From Saposhnikovia divaricata (Eukaryota; Streptophyta; Magnoliopsida; Apiales; Apiaceae): DNA of 64,000 nucleotides. A model generated the notes under the pieces. That model was not told where the DNA came from. It made no database searches and saw only the letters and a list, made by a program, of their open reading frames with translations. The DNA is taken from assembly GCA_036435485.1 (NCBI GenBank), contig CM071598.1, positions 42,112,501 through 42,176,500 of the forward strand, written 5' to 3'. The position numbers and the translations under genes were made by a program. How positions within the stretch are numbered: position 1 is the stretch's first letter; each line of letters begins with the position of its first letter. Of this stretch, positions 12,010 through 22,566 are shown piece by piece.

Positions 12010-12295
12010 TATACGTCGGTTGTTTAGAAGAACCGACGTAAAAGGATAATAATATACGTCGGTTGTTTAAAAGAACCGACGTAAAAGGATAATAATATAC
12101 GTCGGTTGTGTAGAAGAACCGACGTAAAAGGATACAATATACGTCGGTTGTTTAGAAGAACCGACGTAAAAGGATACAATATACGTCGCCTTTTTAACCG
12201 ACGTAAAAGACTCTGACTTTATACGTCGCCTGTCCATACGTCGCAATTTAACCGACGTATAAGACCTATTTAATCGACGTAAAAGGCCAATTTTC
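12010..12295. repeat. Right subterminal array, about 42-bp units
   Basis: Five to six units of TATACGTCGGTTGTTTAGAA plus GAACCGACGTAAAAGGATA. They are related to, but distinct from, the left array. Confidence 0.88.
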
Positions 12296-12303
12296 TACTA
12301 GTG

Positions 12304-12915
12304 CCTTAATAATAACATTATATTATTTTTTAATAATATAATCCAATGAATGTTATTATTTTGATAGCATGATAAATATCTACTTTCTTTGAAATAAAGA
12401 ATGATCACTTCTATAATAAATTCATCTTAATATAATTTTAACGACATAAATTTGTTGTTATATTAGTTTTTTTTTAACTAATTTTTTGTTATATTTGTTA
12501 AAATTTCAAGTCATTATATAGAATGAAAATTTATACATCTACATCTACCTAGTTTTTAATAATCTTCACATCATTCAAGAAATAACAATTTTTGGATTTT
12601 TAATTCACATGATAAAACTTCATTGTAAATAAATATTGAAATTAGGAGTCCAATATTAGTATAGATGAACAAATACTGTTTTATTCAAGATTACACAACT
12701 CATAAAAAAACTCATAAAAGCCATACCAACAACAAATGCTCGCTATGATCATAACTAATGCCAGCTATGATCATAAAACTATAACACAAGCTAATGCCCT
12801 CCAAACAATTAAAATAACGTCTTCCAAACAACAATCAACTCCCACCAAAACAACAATATTCAACTCCCACCAAAAACTTCACTCTGTCAAAACAACCACC
12901 AACTCCCCCCAAACT
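12304..12915. other. 3' flank of MTD-like gene 2
   Basis: No gene was seen. On the minus strand an AATAAA hexamer lies near 12670-12676, about 240 bases past the gene 2 stop. It is a plausible poly(A) signal but cannot be confirmed from sequence alone. Confidence 0.35.
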
Positions 12916-15456
12916 TCACTCTTTTTTCAACGTATTCGCAACGTCGATGACAAACCTATATCGAACATCAGACTTCACAAGTCTCTCCATAGCAGTGTTC
13001 ACATAGTCCACTGGAATAACTTCCACATCAGCTGTTATGTTGTGCTTCGATGCAAAGTCAAGCATTTCTTGTGTTTCCTTCAGTCCACCGATATTACTGC
13101 CAGCAAGAATCTTTCTCCCTGTCAAATGTTACTCACACTTAGTACAAAAGTAAAATGACATTTCTATAAATGACTGATATAACAACATTTCAAAAATTAC
13201 TGATGAATAATATAAATAGGTGAAATGCTCACCCATAAGCAAAGGGAACACTGGCACCTCAAGAGGCTTCTCAGGTCCACCAACCATGACAAGCTTTCCA
13301 TTAGGCTTTAATAGCCCAAGCAATGGAGCAAGAGCGTGAGTAGCAGATACAGTATCAATAATACCGTCAAGTGAGCTCATTGCGCCCTAAATGAATTCGA
13401 TGAAGGATAATTAGTAATCAAATCTTTGAAGCAAATCTTACACAAGAATTTAAACTCGTATGCAAATTTCATATCATAGTAGACACCTGCATTTGTTCTG
13501 GGTCACGACTTATCAAAAAGGAATCTGCACCGAGTTTTTCCAACGCTTCCTTCTTTTTGCTGTCGGAAGTACTTATAACTGTAACATGTGCACCGAAAGC
13601 TTTTGCAAACTTCACAGCTACGTGGCCAAGCCCACCTAAGCCTACAACACCAACCTTAGTACCAGGCTTGTCGAGTGCAAAGTATTTCAGGGGACTATAA
13701 GTTGTGATCCCGGCACACAATAGAGGAGCGCCAGAATTGAGTGGCAAATTCTCTGGCCAACGAAGAACAAAGTGCTCGTCCGCAACCATAGAATCGGAAT
13801 ACCCTCCATGTGTAATGGTTCCATCAAAATATGGAGCACCATATGTCAGTACTTGCTTTGCACAATGATTCTCCATATTGTCGCCGCAACTATCACACGA
13901 ACCACAAGATCCAACTAAGCACCCAATTCCAACATTATCTCCAACCTTAAATTTTTCCACTTTGCTCCCAACTTCAGTTACCACGCCAACAATTTCGTGT
14001 CTGTATCAATAATATTGATTATTACTTATCAATTAACATCGATTCAAGTAGTAAGATCATGCGATTATTTCAGGATTATTATCTAATTCTCATTTGTTCT
14101 GATTAGACCATTAGTTGTCAAACCAGGTAGCGGAAGAAGGACCTGCTTTCGTCGGTGCTATTTATCAGGCCCCATTCAGAAAAATTATATATAAACAATT
14201 AGCAGATATGAGTACCATCAATTATGCAACATGAGTAGTGCATATTATAAACAAAAATTTAATTACAGAGCATCAAATTGTTAAAATACAGATAATCCAT
14301 CTAAATGAGTTTATAGTAACATTTAAAACTATCGATAAAGAGAAAATGGTTTAAAAGCCAAAATGTTGTAGGTCATGTCGCCCAAAGAATAAAGATCGTC
14401 GTCTTAAAGACTTAAACTCCGCCAGCATGCTTAGAACAAGAAGGCAGCCCACAAGGGTTGTCTCAGTTGGTTAAAGAGAGGTCATCTCACCTCTTGGTCA
14501 CAGGTTCGACTCCCATGGGAGGCGGATTTGTGATTATGACATCCTGGGGCAGAGCCTGTCGCACTTGTGCGGTTTGCCTTGGATCACGTGGTTTGCAGGC
14601 TATTGCGTCCATGGGTTTATCCAGAGCGCACCCGAAGGGTAGCGGCTTCCCATGTAAAAAAAAAAAAAAGGCTTTTGTCTTGTAACCATAAAATGTATAT
14701 ACGACATGAAAGTTCTCATATATAAATATTAGTTATGCATCAAGCATCCTATAAAAACAAGATACCTTCCAGCTCGAAATATGTTAAAAAATTTACAGTA
14801 TTCACATTCAACCAATCAAATATATGATCATTTCTACTAGAACGAAACATGTCTATCGGAAGATTTAGCAAAAAACAAAACATGGCTATTGGAAAGAGAT
14901 ATGTAAACAAAGATTATGCTTTTTAGAGAGAGAGAGATTATAAAGGTAGAAGTAAAGGTACTTACCCTGGAACGACAGGATACTGGGTGAAGCCCCATTC
15001 ATTCTTGATCATGTGAAGATCAGAATGACATATTCCACAATACAACACTTTAAACCTCACATCATTTTCACCTGTTGCCCTGCACCATCCATTTCAGTAT
15101 TAAATCATTAATACGTAATAATCAAAATCAAAGATAAATATACAGACATATATTACTTTGCATAGATATATATAAACTAATCTAGCCAAGAACATTTGTA
15201 TTACGAAAACTAGTGATTTTTAGTACCATGACGGTGATTTGTAATCTTGTGATTGGTTATTTGTATTGTGACGGTGCGACTGAATTCTATGGACAGAAAG
15301 ATTATCTAATATAAATTTGGAAAAGCAGAAAATATACCACTGGATAAGATATTCATACCTTCTTGAAAACTTAAATGGAGAAAGAACTCCAGAAGTGTCC
15401 CTAGCAGCCCAGCCAAAAGCCTTGATAGGGTGTTCAGTTTCCGATGATTTTGCCAT
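12916..15456 (-). CDS. MTD: Mannitol dehydrogenase/CAD-like alcohol dehydrogenase, gene 2
   Basis: Zinc- and NADP(H)-dependent dehydrogenase of the ELI3/mannitol dehydrogenase branch of the CAD family; cytosolic, with no targeting peptide. Exons: complement(12916..13118, 13233..13386, 13487..14000, 14966..15079, 15359..15456), 1083 nt, 360 residues, all GT..AG. Visible sites: catalytic zinc ligands C47, H72-E73 and C166; structural-zinc cysteines C103, C106, C109 and C117 in GSCGSCDSCGDNMENHC; GLGGLG at 191-196; and VISTS just after. The N terminus MAKSSETEHPIKAFGWAARD and the C-terminal DVRYRFVIDVANTL resemble celery mannitol dehydrogenase as I remember it. The ATG at 15454-15456 is chosen because it gives the family start and follows a TATA box. 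Oxidation of mannitol to mannose is the known reaction of the closest characterised relative. Aromatic aldehyde reduction is the alternative. Intron 2 carries a SINE absent from gene 3. Confidence 0.93.
14446..14667 (+). mobile_element. tRNA-derived SINE in intron 2 of gene 2
   Basis: A 222-bp insertion with RNA polymerase III promoter boxes: A-box-like TGTCTCAGTTGG (14459-14470) and B box GGTTCGACTCC (14503-14513). It ends in about 13 A residues. It is flanked by AAGGC (14441-14445 and 14668-14672). The otherwise near-identical intron of gene 3 has the uninterrupted site near 43607, which proves the insertion. It lies antisense to the gene. The tRNA-like head has no complete cloverleaf, so it is not a tRNA gene. 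Confidence 0.9.
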
Positions 15457-15572
15457 TTCCAAAATTTTGGGTGGGGGTGATGAACAAGCAGAAGAAATAT
15501 ATATGTATGTTATAAAATGATAAAGGAGAAATGAGTGTTTGTGATGTGGAAAAAGAGGAGAGGCTGAGGGGG

Positions 15573-15580
15573 TATATATA
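15573..15580 (-). promoter_or_regulatory. TATA box of gene 2
   Basis: TATATATA in the minus-strand context ACTATATATACCCC, about 117 bases upstream of the ATG. The same context occurs upstream of gene 3, supporting a shared core promoter. Confidence 0.65.
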
Positions 15581-16299
15581 GTAATGAAAGTTCCACAGTG
15601 ACGCAGGCGCTGATGCCCAACCTAGGACAACAAAATCTGACTTGCTTGACTATCTCAACTAAAACTGTAATTTTTTCTACATGTCCTGTACTAGTAATAG
15701 ATTTTCTGGGTTGGGTTGTTTATATGCATTGCTTGTAAATTTTTTAAATTACATTTTATTATTGAAGTTTTAGGTTGCATATATATTTTCATTATTAAAA
15801 TATTATTTTGAACTTTTTAAATCTCATGTTTAGATATATTTTTTAATTAGGAGGAAAATAAATTATAGAATATAATAAAATATTTTTAACGTTATGTTAT
15901 TTAAAAATGCTTAGATATTTTTTTTAATTATAATATTTAATTAATAATATGTTGTTGACGGGAATTGATTCTTAAACTCGTTAGAGTAGTTTATAAAATA
16001 ATATATATGTTTAATAGAGATATGTTTTTGGTGGGATTCGAACTTGGAAACTATAAAGTATTTTAAATATTAGAAAAGGAATATTTTTTTAGCATTAGAT
16101 CCAACGGTTCTCATTAGAGAGCTGAGCAAAACCGAACCGAAACCGAAAAACCGAACCGAATAATTTCGGTTCGGTTTGGATTGAGTTTTTCTTAAAGTTT
16201 CGGTTATTTCTGTTTTTTGGTTTAAACCGAAAAAATTTCAGTTTGGTCCGATCTGTCAGCATATCGGTTCGGTTAAAATTGAATTAACCGAATTATATA

Positions 16300-16355
<56 letters not shown>

Positions 16356-16479
16356 AATTATATTTATATATTTATATTGTAAAAAGTAAAACTAAAAATA
16401 GAGCTTTCTTTTTCTATCACTGTATCAGTAGTACTTCTTCAATACGTATCACACATTCAAGTAAGTAATAATATACTTA
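15581..16479. other. Upstream of gene 2: AT-rich with CGGTT-rich block and (TA)n
   Basis: I see no gene. 16125-16290 is built from CGGTTCGGTT/AACCGAACCG motifs in both orientations, a common plant dispersed-repeat composition, and a similar block recurs at 37555-37770. A (TA)n microsatellite follows at about 16300-16351. Confidence 0.55.
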
Positions 16480-16774
16480 GAGCAAGTACAACAATGTCCT
16501 AGTTAATACCCTATAAATCTATACTCTATATTAAAAACAGAAACCCCCTCTTAATGGTTATGTCATGTATATCGCGGTATGCCATGTATACCGCGGTATG
16601 CCACTAAATATTAAATTAATTTAATAAATTAAAATAATAATACTATATGGTCCATTAATTAATATTTAAAAAACATTTATAATAAATTAATAATAAATAA
16701 AATTAATTAATAATATAGCTACTTTTATATTACCGGAGTGAAGTTATATAAATTTAATTAATCAAAAAAATAAT

Positions 16775-16776
16775 AA

Positions 16777-16836
<60 letters not shown>
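16775..16836. repeat. (AAT)n microsatellite
   Basis: About 20 copies of AAT. The minus-strand frame reads as poly-tyrosine and is spurious. Confidence 0.95.
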
Positions 16837-16837
<1 letters not shown>

Positions 16838-17065
16838 TTGATTTAATTTTATAGTGAAGTTACATATGAAATGTCTATTGACTAACAATCGAAATAAAAA
16901 TCGAGAATATAGTGTCATATACAACTTTGGGGCTTCATGAATTAACATTTAAAAAGTATCTATGATAGATTAATAATAAATACGATTAATAATATTGCTA
17001 CTCTCATATTACCGGACCTTTTTACTTTTTAGATGGTTAACATATATTATAATCAATTATAAATA

Positions 17066-18945
17066 CTAGCTTATAACCCGTGCAATGCACGACTCCCTTT
17101 TTAATATCTATAATTATATTATATGTTATTAATTTATATGTCAAATTGTTGTTAAAAAATTGATATATATAAGAGTACACGTCAATTTAATATTTGTGCT
17201 CTATCTTGAATTCTTAAAATTTGATTTGGATGCTTTTACGGCTCACATGAAATTAATTAAATAATCTTTAATTTAGTAATGGTTTAATAGTTATTTTCCA
17301 AATTAAAACTACGCACAAACAAAAGAGAGAAGAAATTGACGATTTTTTACGTTGAAATTCTATTCGAATTATGAAATCTACTTATATTTCGTTTTGATTA
17401 TCAAAATACTATTTTTATTATTTAAAGATAGTTCTACTAACAAACAAATAAGGTAAGTTTATAAATTCGAACATTTTCCTTTGTAAGTTTGAACACTTAT
17501 TATACTTCCAATAAAACTTTTAATTATATGTCTTCTTTATAAATTCGAACTATTCTCTTTTATAAATTCAAACTCCTATTCTACTTCTAATATGTTAAAA
17601 GATATTTTTTTATTAGTATTTAAAATTCTAATTTTTTTTTATAAAAAATAGATTGAGACGATTCAAGAATCACCACCTAACCTCTCCCGTATTCCCATTC
17701 TTCGCCGTCGCGTTATGAACTCTCCTTGGAAAAACAAAACTTTTTCTAACAAAAAAGTATTATTCTCGTAATTTAAATAAAAATAAACAAAATTCTGAAT
17801 GATTTAATTAAAGTAAAAGGCTCTGCAGCATGTTAATATCTTATGAGCAAAAGAACATTCTCCTTGTAATTTTTAACAAACCATTAAAAAAAATCAATCT
17901 CTTCTCCTTTTTTCACATTAAGCGGTACACCTGGTATTGAGTATTTGGGTTGCTAGAAACTGATCAACTAAGCCACAAATAAAAAAATCTAGTTATGAGA
18001 AAGAAATTAAATATGGTTCGGTGTAGAATTGTTTCGATTGGAAAGAAAATATTCAATATTCCATATGCTTGTATAATATTGCTGCCATTTATATTGAAAT
18101 ACGAATAAGTATATGTCAAAATTTAAATCATATATAATTAGATTTTCTGCATTAAATATAATTATTAATGTAGATCTTCTACACGAATATGATTAATGAA
18201 AAAATTTGTAATTATATTTTCTCTTGAGATTCTGAGTGTTTTCATTTTGAAAATAATTATTAAATCATCACTAAATTAAAAATAATTTTATGAGCTTCGT
18301 GTGACCTGTAAAATCATCCAAATCTAATTTCTAGATCTCGGGATAGAGCCTAAATAGTAAATATGAATTTTTTTTAATATTAATAAAAAAAATTCAATTG
18401 TATACTTTTTTAATTATATCCTTTTCTTATTACAATTTTTCTTTTTAAAATTCAATTATAATACAAACTTTTTTAGTTCTATCATTTTTAGATTATAATT
18501 TTCTTTTTAATACAATATAATCTTGATCGTCTATTTTTAAAAATATTAGATTCGTCGGTTGAAATTATTTTGGCGGTACAGTGACCAAACTATAGTGACC
18601 AAACCAAAATTAAGGATAAGTTCCCTATTACGCTTATTATATATAAGGATATAATTGGAAGAATTCGAACCTTACATCTTTGTATATAATAATTTTTAGT
18701 ATTAAATATAAATTAATATGTTGTTGGCGAGTATTAAATATGAATTAATATATTGTTGGTGAGAATCTAACATTGGACCTCTGTATATAACAACTTTTAG
18801 TATTATTATATCTAACTGTCATGAGCTATTTTAATTGATGATCTAACGGTTGTGGATGAGGGATAACCAAAAATGGGGATAACCAAAAAGGGATTAACCA
18901 AACTGCAAATTATACCCCCTTTCGCTTATTATAGTATAGTATAGA
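17066..18945 (-). mobile_element. Helitron C, non-autonomous, 1.9 kb
   Basis: On the minus strand it begins TCTATACTATACTATAATAA at 18945 and ends with hairpin CGTGCATTGCACG, then GGTTATAAGCTAG at 17066. It is bounded by A on the 5' side and T on the 3' side, the expected A^T insertion site, without target duplication. The ends match Helitrons B and D. There is no Rep/helicase coding. Confidence 0.85.
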
Positions 18946-19016
18946 TTGTATCATGGTTTAAGAACTCTTATATATATATTTCATAATCATATATTATTTG
19001 TAGATAGGGGCAAAGT

Positions 19017-21525
19017 TGTGACGCCCCCAGATCCACCCTGACCGGAGACCCGGGTCGTCACATTGTCTCAATATCCTGTAGCACAAGTTACGCAGTAATA
19101 AAGCAAAATATATAATACAACGGAGCAAAAGTGTCCCACTCCGCAAATCCAAGATCAGTCTCACACATTGTTATCATAATACATCTCGGAATAATATTTT
19201 ATATATGTTTACAGAAGTAGGTAGATAAAGATTCCAGCTAGACATTCTAGTTCCCGTCAGCATAGCCTGGAGCTTTCTCCTTTCCCTTGGATCCCTGATT
19301 GGACGTCTCGCCTTTTTCCCTCTTGATAGCTGAATAAAAATGTTGTAAAGCAAGAATGAGCAACTACAGTGCTCAGCAAGTTCTCTTCTTACTCGGTATA
19401 TAAATATAATAAAATTTCCCAAAATTAATTGAATATCACAAATCTGGATTTTGACTCAGTACTCATCTTGAAAGCAGAATACTCGAAAAACTCAATACTC
19501 ATCTCAAAAATAGAATTCTCGAAAGACTCAATTGATATAACTTTGTTGACTCATGATTTAAGAATAAACTGGTCTTCCACCTCTCGGTATCTCGGTGGGG
19601 CGATCAACTATCCGACCGGGAATACTGTCCTCCAATGATATCGCACTTCGCCCGATCACGGCTACAATACGCTATCAACAATATAATATAAAAATATGAA
19701 TGCTAGCATCATAGGGGTTATTAATTAAACCCTGGCATCATAGTGCCAATATCTCGTGTCCGCATAACGGTACACAAGTCTCTCTTTCTCTAAAATGGGC
19801 CTCTTTCCCAAAATTTGACCAGTAGAATACAGAATTCCCGAATATTTGATGAACAGATAACTCGAAATAATTCTTCCATGAAAACAATTACAAATCTGGC
19901 GGACTGCCAGACCGACTCAATTGTTCCACCAATCCGATCAATGGACTGAGGTAAATTCTCAATAATAATATTTTATTGGTTGACACGAACAAGATGCCAA
20001 CCCTCGACAATAAAGTCGACCATCTCGAAATATTGAGGATAGTCTTAAAATGAAGTAATTTGGAGTCGTACTGTACAAATAGTACTCCTCGAATATTTAT
20101 AATACCCAGAATTGATGAACGTTAAATAGAATATTTTTCACTTGATCAACGAGTAAAACTCTAACGATCCTAATTTTTATAACCTTTATTTATTGATTCA
20201 AGAGACGAACCAACTAAAAGGTAATCAATAATTATTGTCGAATTTGTACAATAATTTCGACTGAAAGGAATAAATTTAACTATCTCGAATGAATGAGAAT
20301 AGTTTCACTGAATCATAATAATAGTCGTCTCGAATTAATGAGATCGACCCGATAGCAACGAAATTAATTCCACGCTTATAAGGGATATAATTCACAAATA
20401 AACTAATTTTAACAGTAACAAAATATCGCAACGAGAAAATAATGCTCAAAAGGATAATTAAATCTCATAATTGACAGCTCGAAATTAAATAAGTAATGAA
20501 ATAATACGAACAGAAATTCAAATCTCTAAGAGTTAGGGTAGGAATGAACTTGCCTCGATCTCGAAGTACGAATGAATGAAGCTAAAATATATACTCTACC
20601 CGTGAACTTGGCGTCGATCTACGTCTCGAGAATTATTTTCTAAAAAAATGGCAACCAGAAATACGTGAGCGATTCTTCAGAATAAAATACTCCCGATCCG
20701 ATAATCTAATTAATAATAATATAATATCTCATAAAATCTCCGGAATAAATAACAGAAATTAATTCCGGGATAAATAAATATTTCTTCGAACACAGGAATT
20801 AAATCTGAAGAATATATCCTATTTTTAATATCTGGAAATCTAAATTCTTACTCAAAATGAAAAATTCAAACATCCATTTTTATTCCATTTAAATCCATAA
20901 TAATTATTCTCATTTTTAAAATAATTTATCAAAGAATTCTAATTTACTAAACTCATTAATAATATAAAACAAATTTTAATCTCTAAATTAAACCTGACTC
21001 GATCCGGTTAATTAAAATAAACCAGAAAAGATTAAAAACAGCTTTCCAGAATAAAAATCATATATTATTCTATTTATTCACAAATATACCCTTTTTATTG
21101 TAAATTAATAAATCTCTAATTTGTTTTCAAAATCATAATAATACTTATTTAATTAATTAAATAAGTCTAAATTAAATTTTTTAGAAAAACTCTAAATAAT
21201 GCTATTTAATGAATTAAACAATTAAACCATTTTTTAAAAACAATTTATTACTAACTAATTCTAATCAATTAATTAAACTCTTTTATTACTCACAATCTTT
21301 AAATATCAAACCAATTAATTAAATCTCGATTTTAAAATATTCAATCGTTAATACACTAAATTGTATCGTTTTATTTTTACTGTATTATTTTAATGTTTAT
21401 TCGACGGCCACCACGGCATGGGCCCCACCGACACCACCACCGTGGGCCCCACACCCCCTCCGTCTCTCTCCCCTGCGTTTCACTCCACAATCTCTCTCGT
21501 CTCTCTCTCTCTCTCTCTCTCTCTA

Positions 21526-21569
<44 letters not shown>

Positions 21570-22527
21570 GAACCTCCACAAAAAAATCAACCATCACAGC
21601 CCCTTATCTCTTCTTCATCGACAACACTAACAACACTACCATCTCATCCCTCCATCAACAATTAACAAGCTTCAACCCACAACAATAATCTCTATCCTCT
21701 CCCCCTTATAACTCCGGCCACGCATACACAACACCAATAACAATTACTCTCAACCTCCCTCCTTTGCTTTCCAACATCACCCACAAACACCACCACCGCA
21801 ACGGTGGTGGTCGTTATTTCCTTCCCCGACAACCGTACGAACTGTAAACACAACAAGAAGTCCCGAACCACAACCCAAAACAAAAATTCATACCACAACC
21901 AATTTCGTGAAAAAAATATATATATATATTAACATCAATAACCTCTCCGACTGCACACGGTAGTACAAAACGAAGACACACAATCGGAGTACTAGTTTTT
22001 GGTCGGGCATAATACAGTAAAACAAAACTTAAGAAAAGAAATCAACTACCTGGGTTGTCTTGTGTGTACGTATATATATATTGAATCGAGTTTTTGGTGA
22101 CAAAGAAGGAGACCAGTGCTGCGGTTTTTACTCTGTTTTGAGTATATATGGTTCGAGTTTTTCTTTTGTTTACAAAGGAAAAAAAACAGCTTTGGTTATA
22201 AAAGAGATAGGAGAGATGTTGTTCAGTGTTTTATCCGGTTTTTCTGTTTATAAAAGAGGCAGGGTTGTAATATTGTAATAGCAAAAGAAAGATGCGTGTG
22301 ATTGTTTTGTGATTAACACGTTTTAAGAAACAAGAATGTGGAATCAAAATAATGGCCTGAAAACAAGCTCCGGGTTTTGTGGAAATTATTGTTGTCCTCT
22401 TTTGAATTTAACAATCTGGTTATTAATTAATAATATTTAACTCATTTCTCCCCTACCGGTCAATTAAAACGAGGCTCTAAAATTTGGCTCAAAATTAAAT
22501 ATTATTCGTAAATTCACGGTTATTACA
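19017..22527 (-). repeat. 3' LTR of the Tekay-like element
   Basis: 3511 bp, nearly identical to 28894-32411. Includes a (CT)n microsatellite at about 21497-21563 and a (TA)n tract near 21918. The small open frames inside it are not genes. Confidence 0.95.
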
Positions 22528-22541
22528 GTCTTCCCTCCTTA
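22528..22541 (-). other. Polypurine tract
   Basis: Minus-strand AAGGAGGGAAGAC immediately precedes the TG of the 3' LTR, where plus-strand DNA synthesis is primed. Confidence 0.8.
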
Positions 22542-22566
22542 TAGGATTCCGTCCTCGAAATCAAAA

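Larger units (their letters stand above)
10861..12303. mobile_element. Non-autonomous CACTA-like element with TATACGTCGG arrays
   Basis: The ends are inverted: CACTAGTACAAAACTGACCT at 10861 and, in reverse, CACTAGTAGAAAATTGGCCT at 12303. Both are followed by arrays of TATACGTCGGTT. No protein is encoded. The interior has a CT-rich tract (11480-11585) followed by GCGGTGAGT, which looks like a 5' UTR with a splice donor. A run of about 27 T lies at 11970-11996. The flanking triplets (gtt, cct) do not match, so no target duplication is visible. Confidence 0.75.

Noticed and set aside
10861..12303. CRISPR-like array, from evenly spaced repeats
   Set aside because: Units are contiguous with no unique spacers and sit inside transposon ends of a plant genome.
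14458..14685. Possible tRNA gene or small protein
   Set aside because: A and B boxes are present but no full cloverleaf follows. A-tail, target duplication and empty paralogous site show it is a SINE.
16754..16948. Poly-tyrosine open frame
   Set aside because: It arises from the (AAT)n microsatellite.
21393..21665. Ser/Leu-rich open frames in the LTR (also at 31273-31512)
   Set aside because: They come from (CT)n repeats inside the LTR pair and occur equally in both copies.
22060..22278. 72-codon frame duplicated at 31944-32162
   Set aside because: It is duplicated only because it lies in the two LTRs. No family pattern and no coding bias was seen.
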